Source: Novosphingobium sp. (lineage in GTDB: Bacteria; Pseudomonadota; Alphaproteobacteria; Sphingomonadales; Sphingomonadaceae). Taken from it: a stretch of DNA of 64,000 bases. Shown in pieces: positions 54,299 through 62,902 of the stretch (position 1 is the first letter of the stretch; each line of letters opens with the position of its first letter). The stretch lies in the NCBI RefSeq assembly GCF_039595395.1, contig NZ_JBCNLP010000001.1:62001-126000 (forward strand), read 5' to 3'. The position numbers were made by a program, and so were the translations under genes. The notes beneath the pieces are model-generated. The model was not told the DNA's origin. It saw only the letters and a program-made list of their open reading frames with translations, and searched no databases.

Positions 54299-55324
54299 TC
54301 ATCGGTGCCAGTTGCGCACCACCTGAAGCAACTGTTCGACGTGCGCCAGGGGCGTCGTCTGGCCGATGCCGTGGCCCAGGTTGAAGACATGGGGGCGGTC
54401 GGCAAAGGCGTCGAGCACCTCAGTGGCGCGCTTCTCCAACTCTGCGCCACCGGACAGCAGCAGCAGCGGATCGAGGTTGCCCTGCACCGGCATGCCAGCG
54501 GGCAATTCGCGCGCGGCCCAGAGCGGGTCGACGGTTTCATCCACGCCCACGGCATTCACGCCGGTTTCGCGGGCATAGGCGGCCAGCTTCTCGCCCGAAC
54601 CTTTGGGGAAGCCGATCACAGGCACAGTGGGGTGCATGGCCTGAATCCGCGCGGCGATGGTGGCGTTCGGCGCGATCACCCAGCGTTCGTATTCGCGCGG
54701 GGCCAGACTGCCGGCCCAACTGTCGAAAAGCTGCACCGCCTCGGCGCCGGCCTTGATCTGGCCATCGAGGTAGTCGACGGTCACCTCGATGATGGCATCG
54801 ATGATCGCCTGGAAGGCCTCAGGATCGCGATAGGCATAGGCGCGGGTCTCATGCTGGTCCCTGCTGCCCTCGCCATTCACCATGTACGTAGCGACCGTCC
54901 AGGGGCTTCCTGCAAAGCCCAGCATGGTCACCTCTTCCTTCAGCGAGGCTCTGACCAGACGCACCGTCTCGTAGATGGGCGACAGACGGTCTGGAACCCC
55001 CTGCAAAGCCTGCAGACTATGATCCACAAGCTTAGGCGAGAGATGAGGCCCTTCGCCCGCCAGAAATGCCAGATCCTGCCCCATCGCATAAGGCACGATC
55101 AGAATGTCCGAAAACAGGATGGCGCCATCGAAGCCGAAACGGCGCAGAGGCTGCAAGGTAATTTCTGCTGCTGCCTCGCTGTCATAGACCAGAGGCAGGA
55201 AGCCGCCCTTCTCCGCGCGAAGCGCGCGATATTCAGGAAGATAGCGCCCGGCTTGTCGCATCAGCCAGATGGGACGGCGAGAGAGGTTCTCTCCTTTGAG
55301 GGTGGCGAGCAAAGGACCGGGCAT
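54299..55324 (-). CDS. hemE: Uroporphyrinogen decarboxylase
   Basis: 341 residues. The substrate-binding RRPIWLMRQAGRYLPEYRALRA and GFDGAILFSDILIVPYAMGQ are present, and the C-terminal GNLDPLLLLSGGAELEKRA and FNLGHGIGQTTPLAHVEQLLQ complete the family. It decarboxylates uroporphyrinogen III in heme synthesis. It borders the replication origin region. Confidence 0.97.
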   Translation of the reverse strand: MPGPLLATLKGENLSRRPIWLMRQAGRYLPEYRALRAEKGGFLPLVYDSEAAAEITLQPLRRFGFDGAILFSDILIVPYAMGQDLAFLAGEGPHLSPKLVDHSLQALQGVPDRLSPIYETVRLVRASLKEEVTMLGFAGSPWTVATYMVNGEGSRDQHETRAYAYRDPEAFQAIIDAIIEVTVDYLDGQIKAGAEAVQLFDSWAGSLAPREYERWVIAPNATIAARIQAMHPTVPVIGFPKGSGEKLAAYARETGVNAVGVDETVDPLWAARELPAGMPVQGNLDPLLLLSGGAELEKRATEVLDAFADRPHVFNLGHGIGQTTPLAHVEQLLQVVRNWHR

Positions 55325-55669
55325 TGTGAGTCATTCCTGATCAAAGAGGATTCATGAAAGGATGATGAAGGTTGTTGGGCCTGTGGATAGCGGGAATTAC
55401 GGCCACTTGCCTGAATTATCCCGGACTGAACAGGGCAAAGCGATCTGCGACTCCGTGACTCCAATCGTCAAGGAATCCTTATGCCCCTTATCCCCAGCCT
55501 GTGGGAAAGACTGCCCACATGTGCGCAGCGCCCGGATTGAGTCCGGGTTAGCGGGGGTGGTCTCTATCCCCCATTTTGTTGGTTCTCCTGTCCTGCCGTT
55601 TATGCCAAGGGATATCCACAAGGCCCCGGCGGGCTTTCTCCTTTTTCCCCAGACCCGGCTTGCCCATTC
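55325..55669. other. Predicted chromosomal replication origin (oriC)
   Basis: A 345-bp non-coding gap between divergent hemE and the DUF299 gene. DnaA-box-like 9-mers: CTATCCACA on the minus strand (55382-55390), TTATCCCGG (55416-55424), TTATCCCCA (55488-55496) and ATATCCACA (55612-55620). TTATCCACA is the consensus; the first, third and fourth differ by one base. All flanking genes on both sides are transcribed away from here. hemE and DUF299 flank oriC in Caulobacter. No CtrA boxes (TTAA-N7-TTAA) were seen. The AT-rich unwinding stretch is not obvious. Confidence 0.75.
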
Positions 55670-56515
55670 ATGAACCGCCTGCATCTGCATCTTCTTTCGG
55701 ATTCCACCGGCGAAACGCTGGAGATGATCGCCAAGGCGGCGCTCGCCCAGTTCGAGGATGTGGAGGTCAACCGCCATTTCTGGCCGATGGTGCGCAGCCA
55801 GGCGCATCTCGACCGGGTGATGGGCGATATCGCGGCCAATCCGGGGCTGGTGCTCTATACGATGGTCAGCCACGACATCCGCCGCATGCTGGAGGACCGC
55901 TGCCTGGCGATGGGCCTGCCCGCCGTGCCGGTGCTGGATTCCGTCACCGATGCGCTGGCCAATATGCTGGGGCAGCAGGCGCGCGGTCGCCCCGGCAAAC
56001 AGCATATTCTGGACGCGGCCTATTTCGCGCGCGTCGATGCGATTCACTTTTCCATCGCCCATGATGACGGGCTGAACTGGGAAAACTGGGAAGAGGCCGA
56101 TATCGTGCTGGCGGGGGTCTCGCGCAGTTCGAAGACGCCGACCAGCATCTATCTGGCCAACCGCGGCTATAAGGTGGCGAACATCCCCATCGTGGTGGAA
56201 AGCCCGCCGCCTGCCCTGCTGTTCGGCCTGCGCTCGCCTTTGGTGGTGGGGTTGACGACGGCGCCCGAGCGACTGGTTCAGGTGCGCCGCAACCGGCTGC
56301 TCTCGATGAATCATCAGACCGAGACATCCTATGTCGATGTCGAAAGGGTGAAGACCGAATTGCTCTATGCTCGCCGCATGTTTGCCGACAATGGCTGGCC
56401 GGTGATCGATGTGACGCGCCGCTCGATCGAGGAGACGGCAGCGGCGATCATTTCGCTGTTGAAGGATCGCAGCGTCCAGTCGGTGGGCGCTCAGGCCGGG
56501 AATCGTCCGATATGA
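55670..56515 (+). CDS. Pyruvate,water dikinase/PPDK regulatory protein (DUF299)
   Basis: 281 residues. The P-loop-like GVSRSSKTPTSIYLANRG is the family's nucleotide motif, and HLHLLSDSTGETLEMIAKAAL opens the protein. These are bifunctional kinase/pyrophosphorylases acting on PEP synthase or PPDK. ATG 55670 lies at the end of the oriC region. Confidence 0.95.
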   Translation: MNRLHLHLLSDSTGETLEMIAKAALAQFEDVEVNRHFWPMVRSQAHLDRVMGDIAANPGLVLYTMVSHDIRRMLEDRCLAMGLPAVPVLDSVTDALANMLGQQARGRPGKQHILDAAYFARVDAIHFSIAHDDGLNWENWEEADIVLAGVSRSSKTPTSIYLANRGYKVANIPIVVESPPPALLFGLRSPLVVGLTTAPERLVQVRRNRLLSMNHQTETSYVDVERVKTELLYARRMFADNGWPVIDVTRRSIEETAAAIISLLKDRSVQSVGAQAGNRPI

Positions 56516-57111
56516 CCGTGAATGCTGTGCCGCTGGTGCTGGCCTCCAAAAGTGCCTCGCGCCGGGCGATGCTGACCGCCGCTGGCGTGCCCTATACGAT
56601 TCAGCCCGCTGATGTGGATGAGCGCGCGCTTGAATCCGCGCTGGCCGACGCCGCGCCCGCCGATGTGGCGCTGGCTCTGGCCGAGGCGAAGGCTCTGGCG
56701 GTATCCGAAGCTGAGCGCGATGCGCTGGTGCTGGGCAGTGACTCGCTGGTGGTGGTCGAGGGCCGCCGCTTCGACAAGCCCACCAGCCGCGAGAATGCCG
56801 AGGAGCACCTGCGCTTCTTTTCGGGCAAGGTGATGGAGCTGCATTCCGGTGCTGCTCTCGCCCGCGCCGGGCAGACTGTGTGGCGCCATGGCGAGGTGGC
56901 GCGGCTGCATGTGCGCGCGCTGGATGAGGCTTTCATCGCCCAATATCTCGACGCGGAATGGCCCGAAGTGGCGGGATGCGTCGGTGTATTCCGTGTGGAA
57001 GGCCTGGGGATAAACCTGTTTGAAACTGTGGATGGCAGTCATTTCACGGTGCTGGGCATGCCCTTGCTGCCGGTGCTTGGCGCGCTGCGGAATCAAGGTG
57101 TTATCGCATGA
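56512..57111 (+). CDS. maf: Maf-family nucleoside triphosphate pyrophosphatase
   Basis: 199 residues. ASKSASRRAMLTAAGVPYTI and the acidic LGSDSLVVVEGRRFDKP are the family motifs. It probably hydrolyses non-canonical or excess NTPs. Overlaps the previous stop (ATGA) and the aroE start, so it is part of a tight run. Confidence 0.94.
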   Translation: MTVNAVPLVLASKSASRRAMLTAAGVPYTIQPADVDERALESALADAAPADVALALAEAKALAVSEAERDALVLGSDSLVVVEGRRFDKPTSRENAEEHLRFFSGKVMELHSGAALARAGQTVWRHGEVARLHVRALDEAFIAQYLDAEWPEVAGCVGVFRVEGLGINLFETVDGSHFTVLGMPLLPVLGALRNQGVIA

Positions 57112-57938
57112 CGCTCCCTTATGCGGAGGTGATCGGCGACCCCATCATCCAGTCCAAGTCGCCGATTATCCACAGGCACTGGCTGCAGGCGCTGGGGATG
57201 GATGGCGATTACCGCCACGCCCATGTCACCGCGGAAGGGCTGGAAGCGTTTCTCGCCACCCGCCGGAGCGATGAGAACTGGCGCGGCTGCAACGTCACGA
57301 TGCCTCACAAGCAGGCGATCATGCCGCTGCTCGACGTGCTGGACCCGCTGGCGCAACAGGTTGGCGCGGTGAACACCGTGGTGCGCGGAGCGGACGGTCG
57401 GCTGACGGGCTACAACACCGATGTCGACGGCGTGGCCGAGCCGCTGTCGGCGCTGGTGTCGCGGCAGGATGCCCATGCCTATATCATCGGCGCGGGCGGC
57501 GCGGCGCGGGCCGCCATCTTCGGTGTGAGCCGTGGCGCCGCCGCGACGACCAGCATCTTCAATCGCACTGCTCACAAGGCTGATGAGCTGGCCATTCTTG
57601 CGAAAGCGCCATCCGGCAAGGGCCATCCGCTGACGGGTCTGATCCCGACTCATGACCACAGCCATATCATCGTCAACGCGACCAGCATGGGCATGGGTGG
57701 GCAAAATCCGGTGCCGATCGACCTGTCGGGCTTCGCTGCCGACACCATTGTCTTCGATATGGTCTATGCACCGCTGGAAACGCCTTTGCTGGCTCAGGCG
57801 CGCGCGCAGGGGCTGCGCACCATCGATGGGCTGGCGATGCTGATCGGCCAGGGCGCGGTGGCCTTCGAGAAGTTTTTCGGCGCCCCTCCCCCCCGCGACA
57901 ACAACGATGCTGCCCTGCGGGCGCTGCTGACCGCATGA
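57108..57938 (+). CDS. aroE: Shikimate dehydrogenase
   Basis: 276 residues. The shikimate-binding SKSPIIHRHWLQ, catalytic GCNVTMPHKQAI and NTDVDGVAEPL, and the NADP loop AYIIGAGGAARAAIFG are visible. It reduces dehydroshikimate. Four-base overlaps link it to maf and coaE. Confidence 0.96.
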   Translation: MTLPYAEVIGDPIIQSKSPIIHRHWLQALGMDGDYRHAHVTAEGLEAFLATRRSDENWRGCNVTMPHKQAIMPLLDVLDPLAQQVGAVNTVVRGADGRLTGYNTDVDGVAEPLSALVSRQDAHAYIIGAGGAARAAIFGVSRGAAATTSIFNRTAHKADELAILAKAPSGKGHPLTGLIPTHDHSHIIVNATSMGMGGQNPVPIDLSGFAADTIVFDMVYAPLETPLLAQARAQGLRTIDGLAMLIGQGAVAFEKFFGAPPPRDNNDAALRALLTA

Positions 57939-58531
57939 GTCGTCCTTTCGTCCTCGGGCTGACGGGCTCGATCGGCATGGGCAAATCGGCGGTGGCCGCG
58001 ATGCTGGAAGAGATCGGCGTGCCGGTCTTCGACGCCGATGCGCAGGTCCGCCTGATGCAAGGCCCGGCTGGCGCCCTGCTGGCTGCGATTGAAAAGGCCT
58101 TCCCCGGCACCACCGGCCCGCAAGGTGTGGACCGCGCAAAACTGGGCGCGGCGGTGTTCGGCGATGATGCGGCACTCGCCCGGCTGGAGGCCATTGTCCA
58201 CCCCGCCGTGGCGCAGGCGCGTGCGCAATTTCTGGCCGATCACGCGGCGGCACCCTTGGTCGTTTATGATATTCCCCTGCTGTTTGAAAAGGTTGGGCGC
58301 GAGGGGATCGATGCCGTCGCCGTCGTCTCCGCTCCGGCGCGGGCCCAGCGCGAAAGGGTGCTGGCGCGCCCCGGCATGACTTCTGAAAAGTTCGCGGCGA
58401 TCCTCGCGCGGCAGATGCCCGATGCGCAGAAACGCAAGCTGGCCGACCATGTGATCGACACCGGCACCAGCCTTGCGCAGACCCGCGCGCAGGTCGCGGC
58501 GCTGATCGAACGCTTGGTCCCGACACGATAA
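57935..58531 (+). CDS. coaE: Dephospho-CoA kinase
   Basis: 198 residues. P-loop GLTGSIGMGKSAVAAML, then FDADAQVRLMQ and VVYDIPLLFEK. It catalyses the last step of CoA synthesis. Start overlaps aroE by ATGA. Confidence 0.96.
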   Translation: MSRPFVLGLTGSIGMGKSAVAAMLEEIGVPVFDADAQVRLMQGPAGALLAAIEKAFPGTTGPQGVDRAKLGAAVFGDDAALARLEAIVHPAVAQARAQFLADHAAAPLVVYDIPLLFEKVGREGIDAVAVVSAPARAQRERVLARPGMTSEKFAAILARQMPDAQKRKLADHVIDTGTSLAQTRAQVAALIERLVPTR

Positions 58532-58585
58532 TAAATGCGTCATAACCTCTTGTAAGCGGGCCTCGGCAGGACGATAGTCGAGTGA

Positions 58586-59278
58586 ATGAGAGAGATCGTT
58601 TTCGACACTGAAACCACCGGACTCGACCCCAAAACAGGGGACAGACTCGTGGAAATCGGCTGTGTGGAAATGGTCAACCGGGTGCAGACCGGCGTCACAT
58701 TTCACCGCTATTTCAATCCGCAGCGCGACATGCCGGCCGAGGCCGAACGGGTCCACGGCCTGTCCGAGGCCTTCCTGGCCGACAAGCCCCTGTTCAAGGC
58801 CGAAGCGCAGGCTTTCCTCGACTTTATCGGCGACTCGCCGATGGTCGCGCATAACGCCAGCTTCGACTTCGGATTCATCAACAATGAGCTGACGATGGTG
58901 GGCCTGCCCATCGTCGAACTCGATCGCATGGTCGACACCGTGCGCATCGCCCGCGCCCGGCATCCCGGCGCGAAAAACTCGCTCGACGCGCTCTGCACGC
59001 GTTACGGCATCGATCGCAGCCATCGCACGAAGCATGGCGCTCTGCTTGACGCGGAACTGCTGGCGCAGGTCTATGTCGAGCTGCTGGGCGGCCGCCAGAT
59101 CGGTCTGGAACTTGCCGCCGAGCAGGGACTTGTTGAATCCACCGTGGTCGAAACCACTGTGATCACGCGGGAAAGGGTACAACGCCCGGCCCGCCCCCAC
59201 CACGCCAGCGAAGCGGAATTGGCCGCTCACGCGAAGTTTTTGGAGTCGATCAAAACACCTCTTTGGCTTTCCGACTAA
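58586..59278 (+). CDS. dnaQ: DNA polymerase III epsilon subunit (proofreading exonuclease)
   Basis: 230 residues. Exo I REIVFDTETTGLDP, Exo II HNASFDFGFINNEL and Exo III KHGALLDAELLA carry the metal-binding acidic residues and the general base histidine. The conserved coaE-dnaQ order is seen here. A short C-terminal region should bind the alpha subunit. Confidence 0.97.
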   Translation: MREIVFDTETTGLDPKTGDRLVEIGCVEMVNRVQTGVTFHRYFNPQRDMPAEAERVHGLSEAFLADKPLFKAEAQAFLDFIGDSPMVAHNASFDFGFINNELTMVGLPIVELDRMVDTVRIARARHPGAKNSLDALCTRYGIDRSHRTKHGALLDAELLAQVYVELLGGRQIGLELAAEQGLVESTVVETTVITRERVQRPARPHHASEAELAAHAKFLESIKTPLWLSD

Positions 59279-59314
59279 GAGCAAATTTCCAACAACAGAA
59301 CAGGAGTCAGGACC

Positions 59315-59884
59315 ATGGACATTCGCGTTTCCGGCCATCAGATGGAAACCGGCGAAGCGCTGCGGGTCCACGTCGAGGACCGGCTGAACACCATCACGGA
59401 CAAGCACTTCAACAAGGCGCTGTCTTCCGTGGTGACCTTCGGCAAGGCGCCCGGCGGTTCGTTCCGATGCGATATCGTGACTCATGTGCGCCAGGGGCTC
59501 ATCCTCAAAGGCGCCGGCATCGCCCATGATGCGCATCAGAGCCTGGATGCGGCCGCCGTCAAGATCGAGACCCAGTTGCGCCGCTACAAGAAGCGCCTGA
59601 ACGATCGCCACGAGCAGGCCAGCCATGCCGTGCAGTCGCAGGAAGCGGCCTACACCATCTTCGAGGAACCCGTTCACGAAGAGGGCGAGGAAGCCCATGC
59701 CGAGGCGCCTCTGGTCATTGCCGAGCTGCGCGTCGACGTGCCCGAAGCAACCGTTTCGGATGCGGTGATGATGCTGGATCTGCGCAACACCAATGCCTTG
59801 CTGTTCAAAAACGCTGGCACCGGAAAGCATAATATGGTCTACCGCCGGGGTGATGGCTCGATCGGCTGGGTCGAACCCTCGTAA
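59315..59884 (+). CDS. hpf: Long-form ribosome hibernation promoting factor
   Basis: 189 residues. An N-terminal S30AE domain (DIRVSGHQMETGEALRVHVEDRL to SLDAAAVKIETQLRRYKKRLNDRH) is followed by an acidic linker and the C-terminal dimerisation domain (ELRVDVPEATVSDAVMMLDLRNTNALLFKNAGTGKHNMVYRRGDGSIGWVEP). Long HPF makes 100S ribosomes. The spacer to ptsN contains a hairpin CCCCGTCGG/CGGCGGGG-like near 59903. Confidence 0.95.
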   Translation: MDIRVSGHQMETGEALRVHVEDRLNTITDKHFNKALSSVVTFGKAPGGSFRCDIVTHVRQGLILKGAGIAHDAHQSLDAAAVKIETQLRRYKKRLNDRHEQASHAVQSQEAAYTIFEEPVHEEGEEAHAEAPLVIAELRVDVPEATVSDAVMMLDLRNTNALLFKNAGTGKHNMVYRRGDGSIGWVEPS

Positions 59885-60135
59885 CAGACGAAACACGTCG
59901 TTGCCCCGTCGGTAACGGCGGGGATAGCGAGCCCTTACGGAGGAGCGCGCGTCCGGTTGTGACGAGTACCCAGCTTTGACGAGGTCTCAGTGATAACCTG
60001 GTGCGCGATCTTCCGTGTTTCCTACAGGATAATACGCATGGCAAACGGCTTTGCGTGTTCCTTCGAAACAAGCTATCGCCCCGCCCGACCCGACCACTGG
60101 GCGACGGGCATGAAAAGGCAAGTTGAAGATTGGCG

Positions 60136-60597
60136 ATGACAGCGCTGTTCACGCTCATGCCAGAGGCGGTAGGCACCATTTCGGCCGACAGCAAACCCGC
60201 GATCATCGAGCATCTGTCCGGGCGTTTCGCCCGGGTCTATGCGCTCGATGAGGAGCAGGTGCGCGAGCGGATCGAGGAACGCGAAAAGCTCGGCAGCACC
60301 GGCTTTGGCCGCGGTGTGGCCATCCCCCATGCGCGCATGCCCGATTTGGTGCGGCCGGTGGCGGTGGTGTTGCGGCTGGAATCGCCGGTAGGTTTTGAAT
60401 CCGCCGACGATATGCCGGTGGATATCGTCTTTGGCCTGCTCTCGCCCGAACAGGCCGGGGCCGTTCACCTCCATGCGCTGGCCGCGATCAGCCGCATGAT
60501 GCGCGACGACAAGATGCATGCCGCCCTGATCGAAGCCCCCAGCGACGAGGCGCTGTATGCCCTCCTCGCCAACGTCCTCGACCGCGACGCGGCGTAA
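60136..60597 (+). CDS. ptsN: Nitrogen-PTS EIIA protein (PtsN)
   Basis: 153 residues. The phosphorylated histidine is in GRGVAIPHARMPDL and the conserved GLLSPEQAGAVHLHALAAISRMM is present. It belongs to the regulatory PTS-Ntr pathway, typically adjacent to hpf. ATG 60136 is chosen; a TTG two codons upstream is also in frame. Confidence 0.92.
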   Translation: MTALFTLMPEAVGTISADSKPAIIEHLSGRFARVYALDEEQVRERIEEREKLGSTGFGRGVAIPHARMPDLVRPVAVVLRLESPVGFESADDMPVDIVFGLLSPEQAGAVHLHALAAISRMMRDDKMHAALIEAPSDEALYALLANVLDRDAA

Positions 60598-60598
60598 G

Positions 60599-61066
60599 AT
60601 GGGCCCCAAGGATAACGACGTGGATTCAGGGGCCGGCCTGCATTGGCGCGCGTTGGAGGGGCTTTACGCTTCGGCGCCGATCAACCAGCTTTTTTCGTCG
60701 CGGCTTGAGGTTGTCGGCGAAGGCCATGCGCGCATCCTCTTCGACATCGATCCGTCCGTTTTCCACGCGGGCGGCGCGGCGCATGGCACGATCTATTTCA
60801 AGATGCTCGACGATGCGGCCTTCTACGCCGCCAACACGCTCGTCACCGACCGTTTCCTGCTGACCACCTCCTTCAACCTGTTGTTCTCACGCCCGGTGCG
60901 CGGTGGGCGCGTGACGGCGGAGGGGCGCTGGGTCAGCGGTCGCCGTCGCGTGCTGGTGGCCGAGGCCCGGCTGATCGACGAGGAAGGCGAGGAGGTCGGG
61001 CGCGGCACCGGCACCTTCATGCGCTCGCATATCGCGCTTTCCTCGCTGCCCGGTTACGGCGGATGA
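60599..61066 (+). CDS. Hotdog-fold thioesterase (PaaI-like)
   Basis: 155 residues. The hotdog helix region FHAGGAAHGTIYFKMLDDAAFYAANT with the usual HG and D residues, and LTTSFNLLFSRPVRGGRVTAEGRWV, define the fold. Substrate unknown. Start lies directly after the ptsN stop. Confidence 0.85.
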   Translation: MGPKDNDVDSGAGLHWRALEGLYASAPINQLFSSRLEVVGEGHARILFDIDPSVFHAGGAAHGTIYFKMLDDAAFYAANTLVTDRFLLTTSFNLLFSRPVRGGRVTAEGRWVSGRRRVLVAEARLIDEEGEEVGRGTGTFMRSHIALSSLPGYGG

Positions 61067-61401
61067 GCGAGACCCCTCGCCTGCCCGCCGCTGTGGAAGT
61101 CTCGGCGCTGGTCAGGCAGGTGAATGCACAGGGCGGTTTCGCCACGGTGCTGACCAAGGGTGAGGCGGACGCGGGCACGATCCTGCTGCTGCTCTGCGAG
61201 AACGGTCATGACCAGCGCGTCTATGAACGCATGCCCATGGCGGATGGCACACGCGGCTGGCATTGCGCCAAACGCCGCGATCCCGATGACCCGCAACCCT
61301 TCCAGGATTGGCTTGACCGCCGAAGCCGGCAGGACCGCGACCTGTGGATCGTCGAACTAGACATCGCGGGGGCGGAACGATTCATCGGATTGGCCGTTTA
61401 G
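61063..61401 (+). CDS. DUF1491-family protein
   Basis: 112 residues with the DUF1491 core (VEVSALVRQVNAQGGFATVLTKGEADAGTILLLLCENG). Function unknown; common in alphaproteobacteria. It overlaps the thioesterase by ATGA. The 200 bp downstream to the next gene shows no clear element. Confidence 0.85.
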   Translation: MSETPRLPAAVEVSALVRQVNAQGGFATVLTKGEADAGTILLLLCENGHDQRVYERMPMADGTRGWHCAKRRDPDDPQPFQDWLDRRSRQDRDLWIVELDIAGAERFIGLAV

Positions 61402-61609
61402 GCGCGATTGACTCGGCGACCTGCCTCCCGCACTGCGGCGCGTCCATAACGCGCAGGCGGCCAAGTTGACCGGGGGGTTGGCAGGCTGGCACGCAGACGG
61501 GGGGCTGCCGGCAGGATCGCTGGTGGATGGGAAGAGCCCGGACAAGCGGCTCTGTTTCTGTCTGCGCGTGCTGCGTCTGGAGGGTTCACCGCATTAGAAA
61601 TTGCCTGGA

Positions 61610-62221
61610 ATGCGTCAGCTTCTCACCCGCGCCAAAAGCCTGTCTCTGGCTGCGACCGTCCTGATCTTGACCGCCGTTGGTTCCGGCGCCTCTGCCCAGC
61701 AGAATGAACCGACTCTGCAGACCGTGCCTGTTCCTGCCGCCGCGCCTCTGGCCAATGGCACCGCGAACGCCGCTGCTCTCGACCTTGAACCGGCCCCTGC
61801 CGTGAATGCCGCGACGCTGACCCAACTGGTCGCCCGGCAGCCGCAGGGCGAAGAGGTTTCCTCCGAAATCAACTGTCTGGCCGGCGCCGTCTATTTCGAG
61901 GCGCGCAATGAAACGCTCGATGGCCAGCTTGCTGTGGCCCGTGTGGTTGTCGCCCGCTCGCGCTCTGGCCGTTTCCCGGACAGCTATTGCGGCGTGGTCT
62001 ACCAGCCTTCCCAGTTCTCCTTCATCCATGGCGGCATGATGCCGGTGATCAACCACGCCTCGGCCGGTTGGCACCGTGCGCTGGCGATCGCCGAAATCGC
62101 CCATGACGGTAGCTGGCAGAGCCCCGTTGAAGGCGCGATGTTCTTCCATTCCGCACGTATCTCGCCCCGCTGGCATCGCCAGCGCGTGGCCCGGATCGAC
62201 AATCACGTCTTCTATCGCTGA
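61610..62221 (+). CDS. SleB-type cell-wall hydrolase
   Basis: 203 residues. A signal peptide (LSLAATVLILTAVGSGASAQ) leads to a linker and a Hydrolase_2 domain: INCLAGAVYFEARNETLDGQLAVARVVVARSRSGRFPDSYCGVVYQPSQFSF with the catalytic glutamate, ending HVFYR. It probably cleaves peptidoglycan. The ATG at 61610 is chosen over an in-frame TTG at 61601. Confidence 0.9.
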   Translation: MRQLLTRAKSLSLAATVLILTAVGSGASAQQNEPTLQTVPVPAAAPLANGTANAAALDLEPAPAVNAATLTQLVARQPQGEEVSSEINCLAGAVYFEARNETLDGQLAVARVVVARSRSGRFPDSYCGVVYQPSQFSFIHGGMMPVINHASAGWHRALAIAEIAHDGSWQSPVEGAMFFHSARISPRWHRQRVARIDNHVFYR

Positions 62222-62254
62222 AGACGGTCTTCATTTGCGCCAGCCAAGGCCCTC

Positions 62255-62270
62255 TGTTTCACGTGGAACA
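62255..62270. promoter_or_regulatory. parS-like site 4, embedded in a long hairpin
   Basis: TGTTTCACGTGGAACA is flanked by AAGGCCCTC on the left and GAGGGCCTT on the right, so the whole 34-bp stretch is a near-perfect inverted repeat. It lies 34 bp after the SleB gene stop and may double as its terminator. Confidence 0.7.
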
Positions 62271-62334
62271 GAGGGCCTTGTTGTTTGTGGCTCGGGAGTT
62301 AGACCGGTGATCTGACCTCGCACGGAGCGCCCCA

Positions 62335-62706
62335 ATGACCACCACGCCCTTCCGCCCGGTTCTCTATCTCAAGGACCGCTGCCCATGGTGCCTGAAGCTG
62401 CGTTTGTTTCTGCTCGAGGCGGGGCTGATCGGCGGCTTCGAACTGCGCGTCTTCGTGCCCGGCGATGATCAGGAGGCGGCGATCCGCGCCGAGCTGGAGC
62501 CGCATGTCGAGAAGGTGACCTTCCCCATCGCCCAGATCGCGCCGGGGCGGTATCTGCCTGATTCCGGGGCGATCATCGATCATTATGCGCAAGAGGCTGG
62601 TGTGGATGTGGCCAGCCTGCCGACGCTGGATCAATATGTGCGCGGGCCTTTGGCGACCATGGCCGCGCTCAGGAAGGAAATCGCGGAGTTGAAGGGGAAA
62701 GGGTAA
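62335..62706 (+). CDS. Glutaredoxin-like / GST N-terminal domain protein
   Basis: 123 residues. The redox motif CPWC lies in LYLKDRCPWCLKLRLFLLEAG, followed by a thioredoxin-fold end LPDSGAIIDHYAQEAGV. It may reduce mixed disulfides. It is too short for a full GST. Confidence 0.85.
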   Translation: MTTTPFRPVLYLKDRCPWCLKLRLFLLEAGLIGGFELRVFVPGDDQEAAIRAELEPHVEKVTFPIAQIAPGRYLPDSGAIIDHYAQEAGVDVASLPTLDQYVRGPLATMAALRKEIAELKGKG

Positions 62707-62707
62707 C

Positions 62708-62890
62708 AGCAGGGGGCGTTACGCCCTCTGCACCCCCGTTACGTCTCCCGACGATGGGGAAGCGTTTAGGGCATCGTGGTGCGTGACCTCTCCACCGCCG
62801 GAGGCCATCAATGGAAGCGGCATGGCGCCACGATGAGATGATGCGCAGCCTAGACATTCATGGGAGCGCGAGGGGGTAACCCCCTCGCAT
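62708..62890 (-). repeat. Dispersed nested-palindrome element, copy 12 (reverse, variant)
   Basis: The first hairpin is GCAGGGGGCGTTACGCCCTCTGC instead of GCGAGGGGG...CCCCCTCGC: pairing is preserved for most base pairs. The left-type spacer TAGACATTCATGGGAGC carries the GCGAGGGGGT-A-ACCCCCTCGC hairpin normally at the other end. Lies between convergent genes. Confidence 0.88.
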
Positions 62891-62902
62891 CCGCTTCTTT
62901 TC

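Noticed and set aside
59903..59925. Hairpin after hpf as an intrinsic terminator
   Set aside because: CCCCG...CGGGG arms pair, but no T-tract follows, and the stem is short; mentioned only under hpf.
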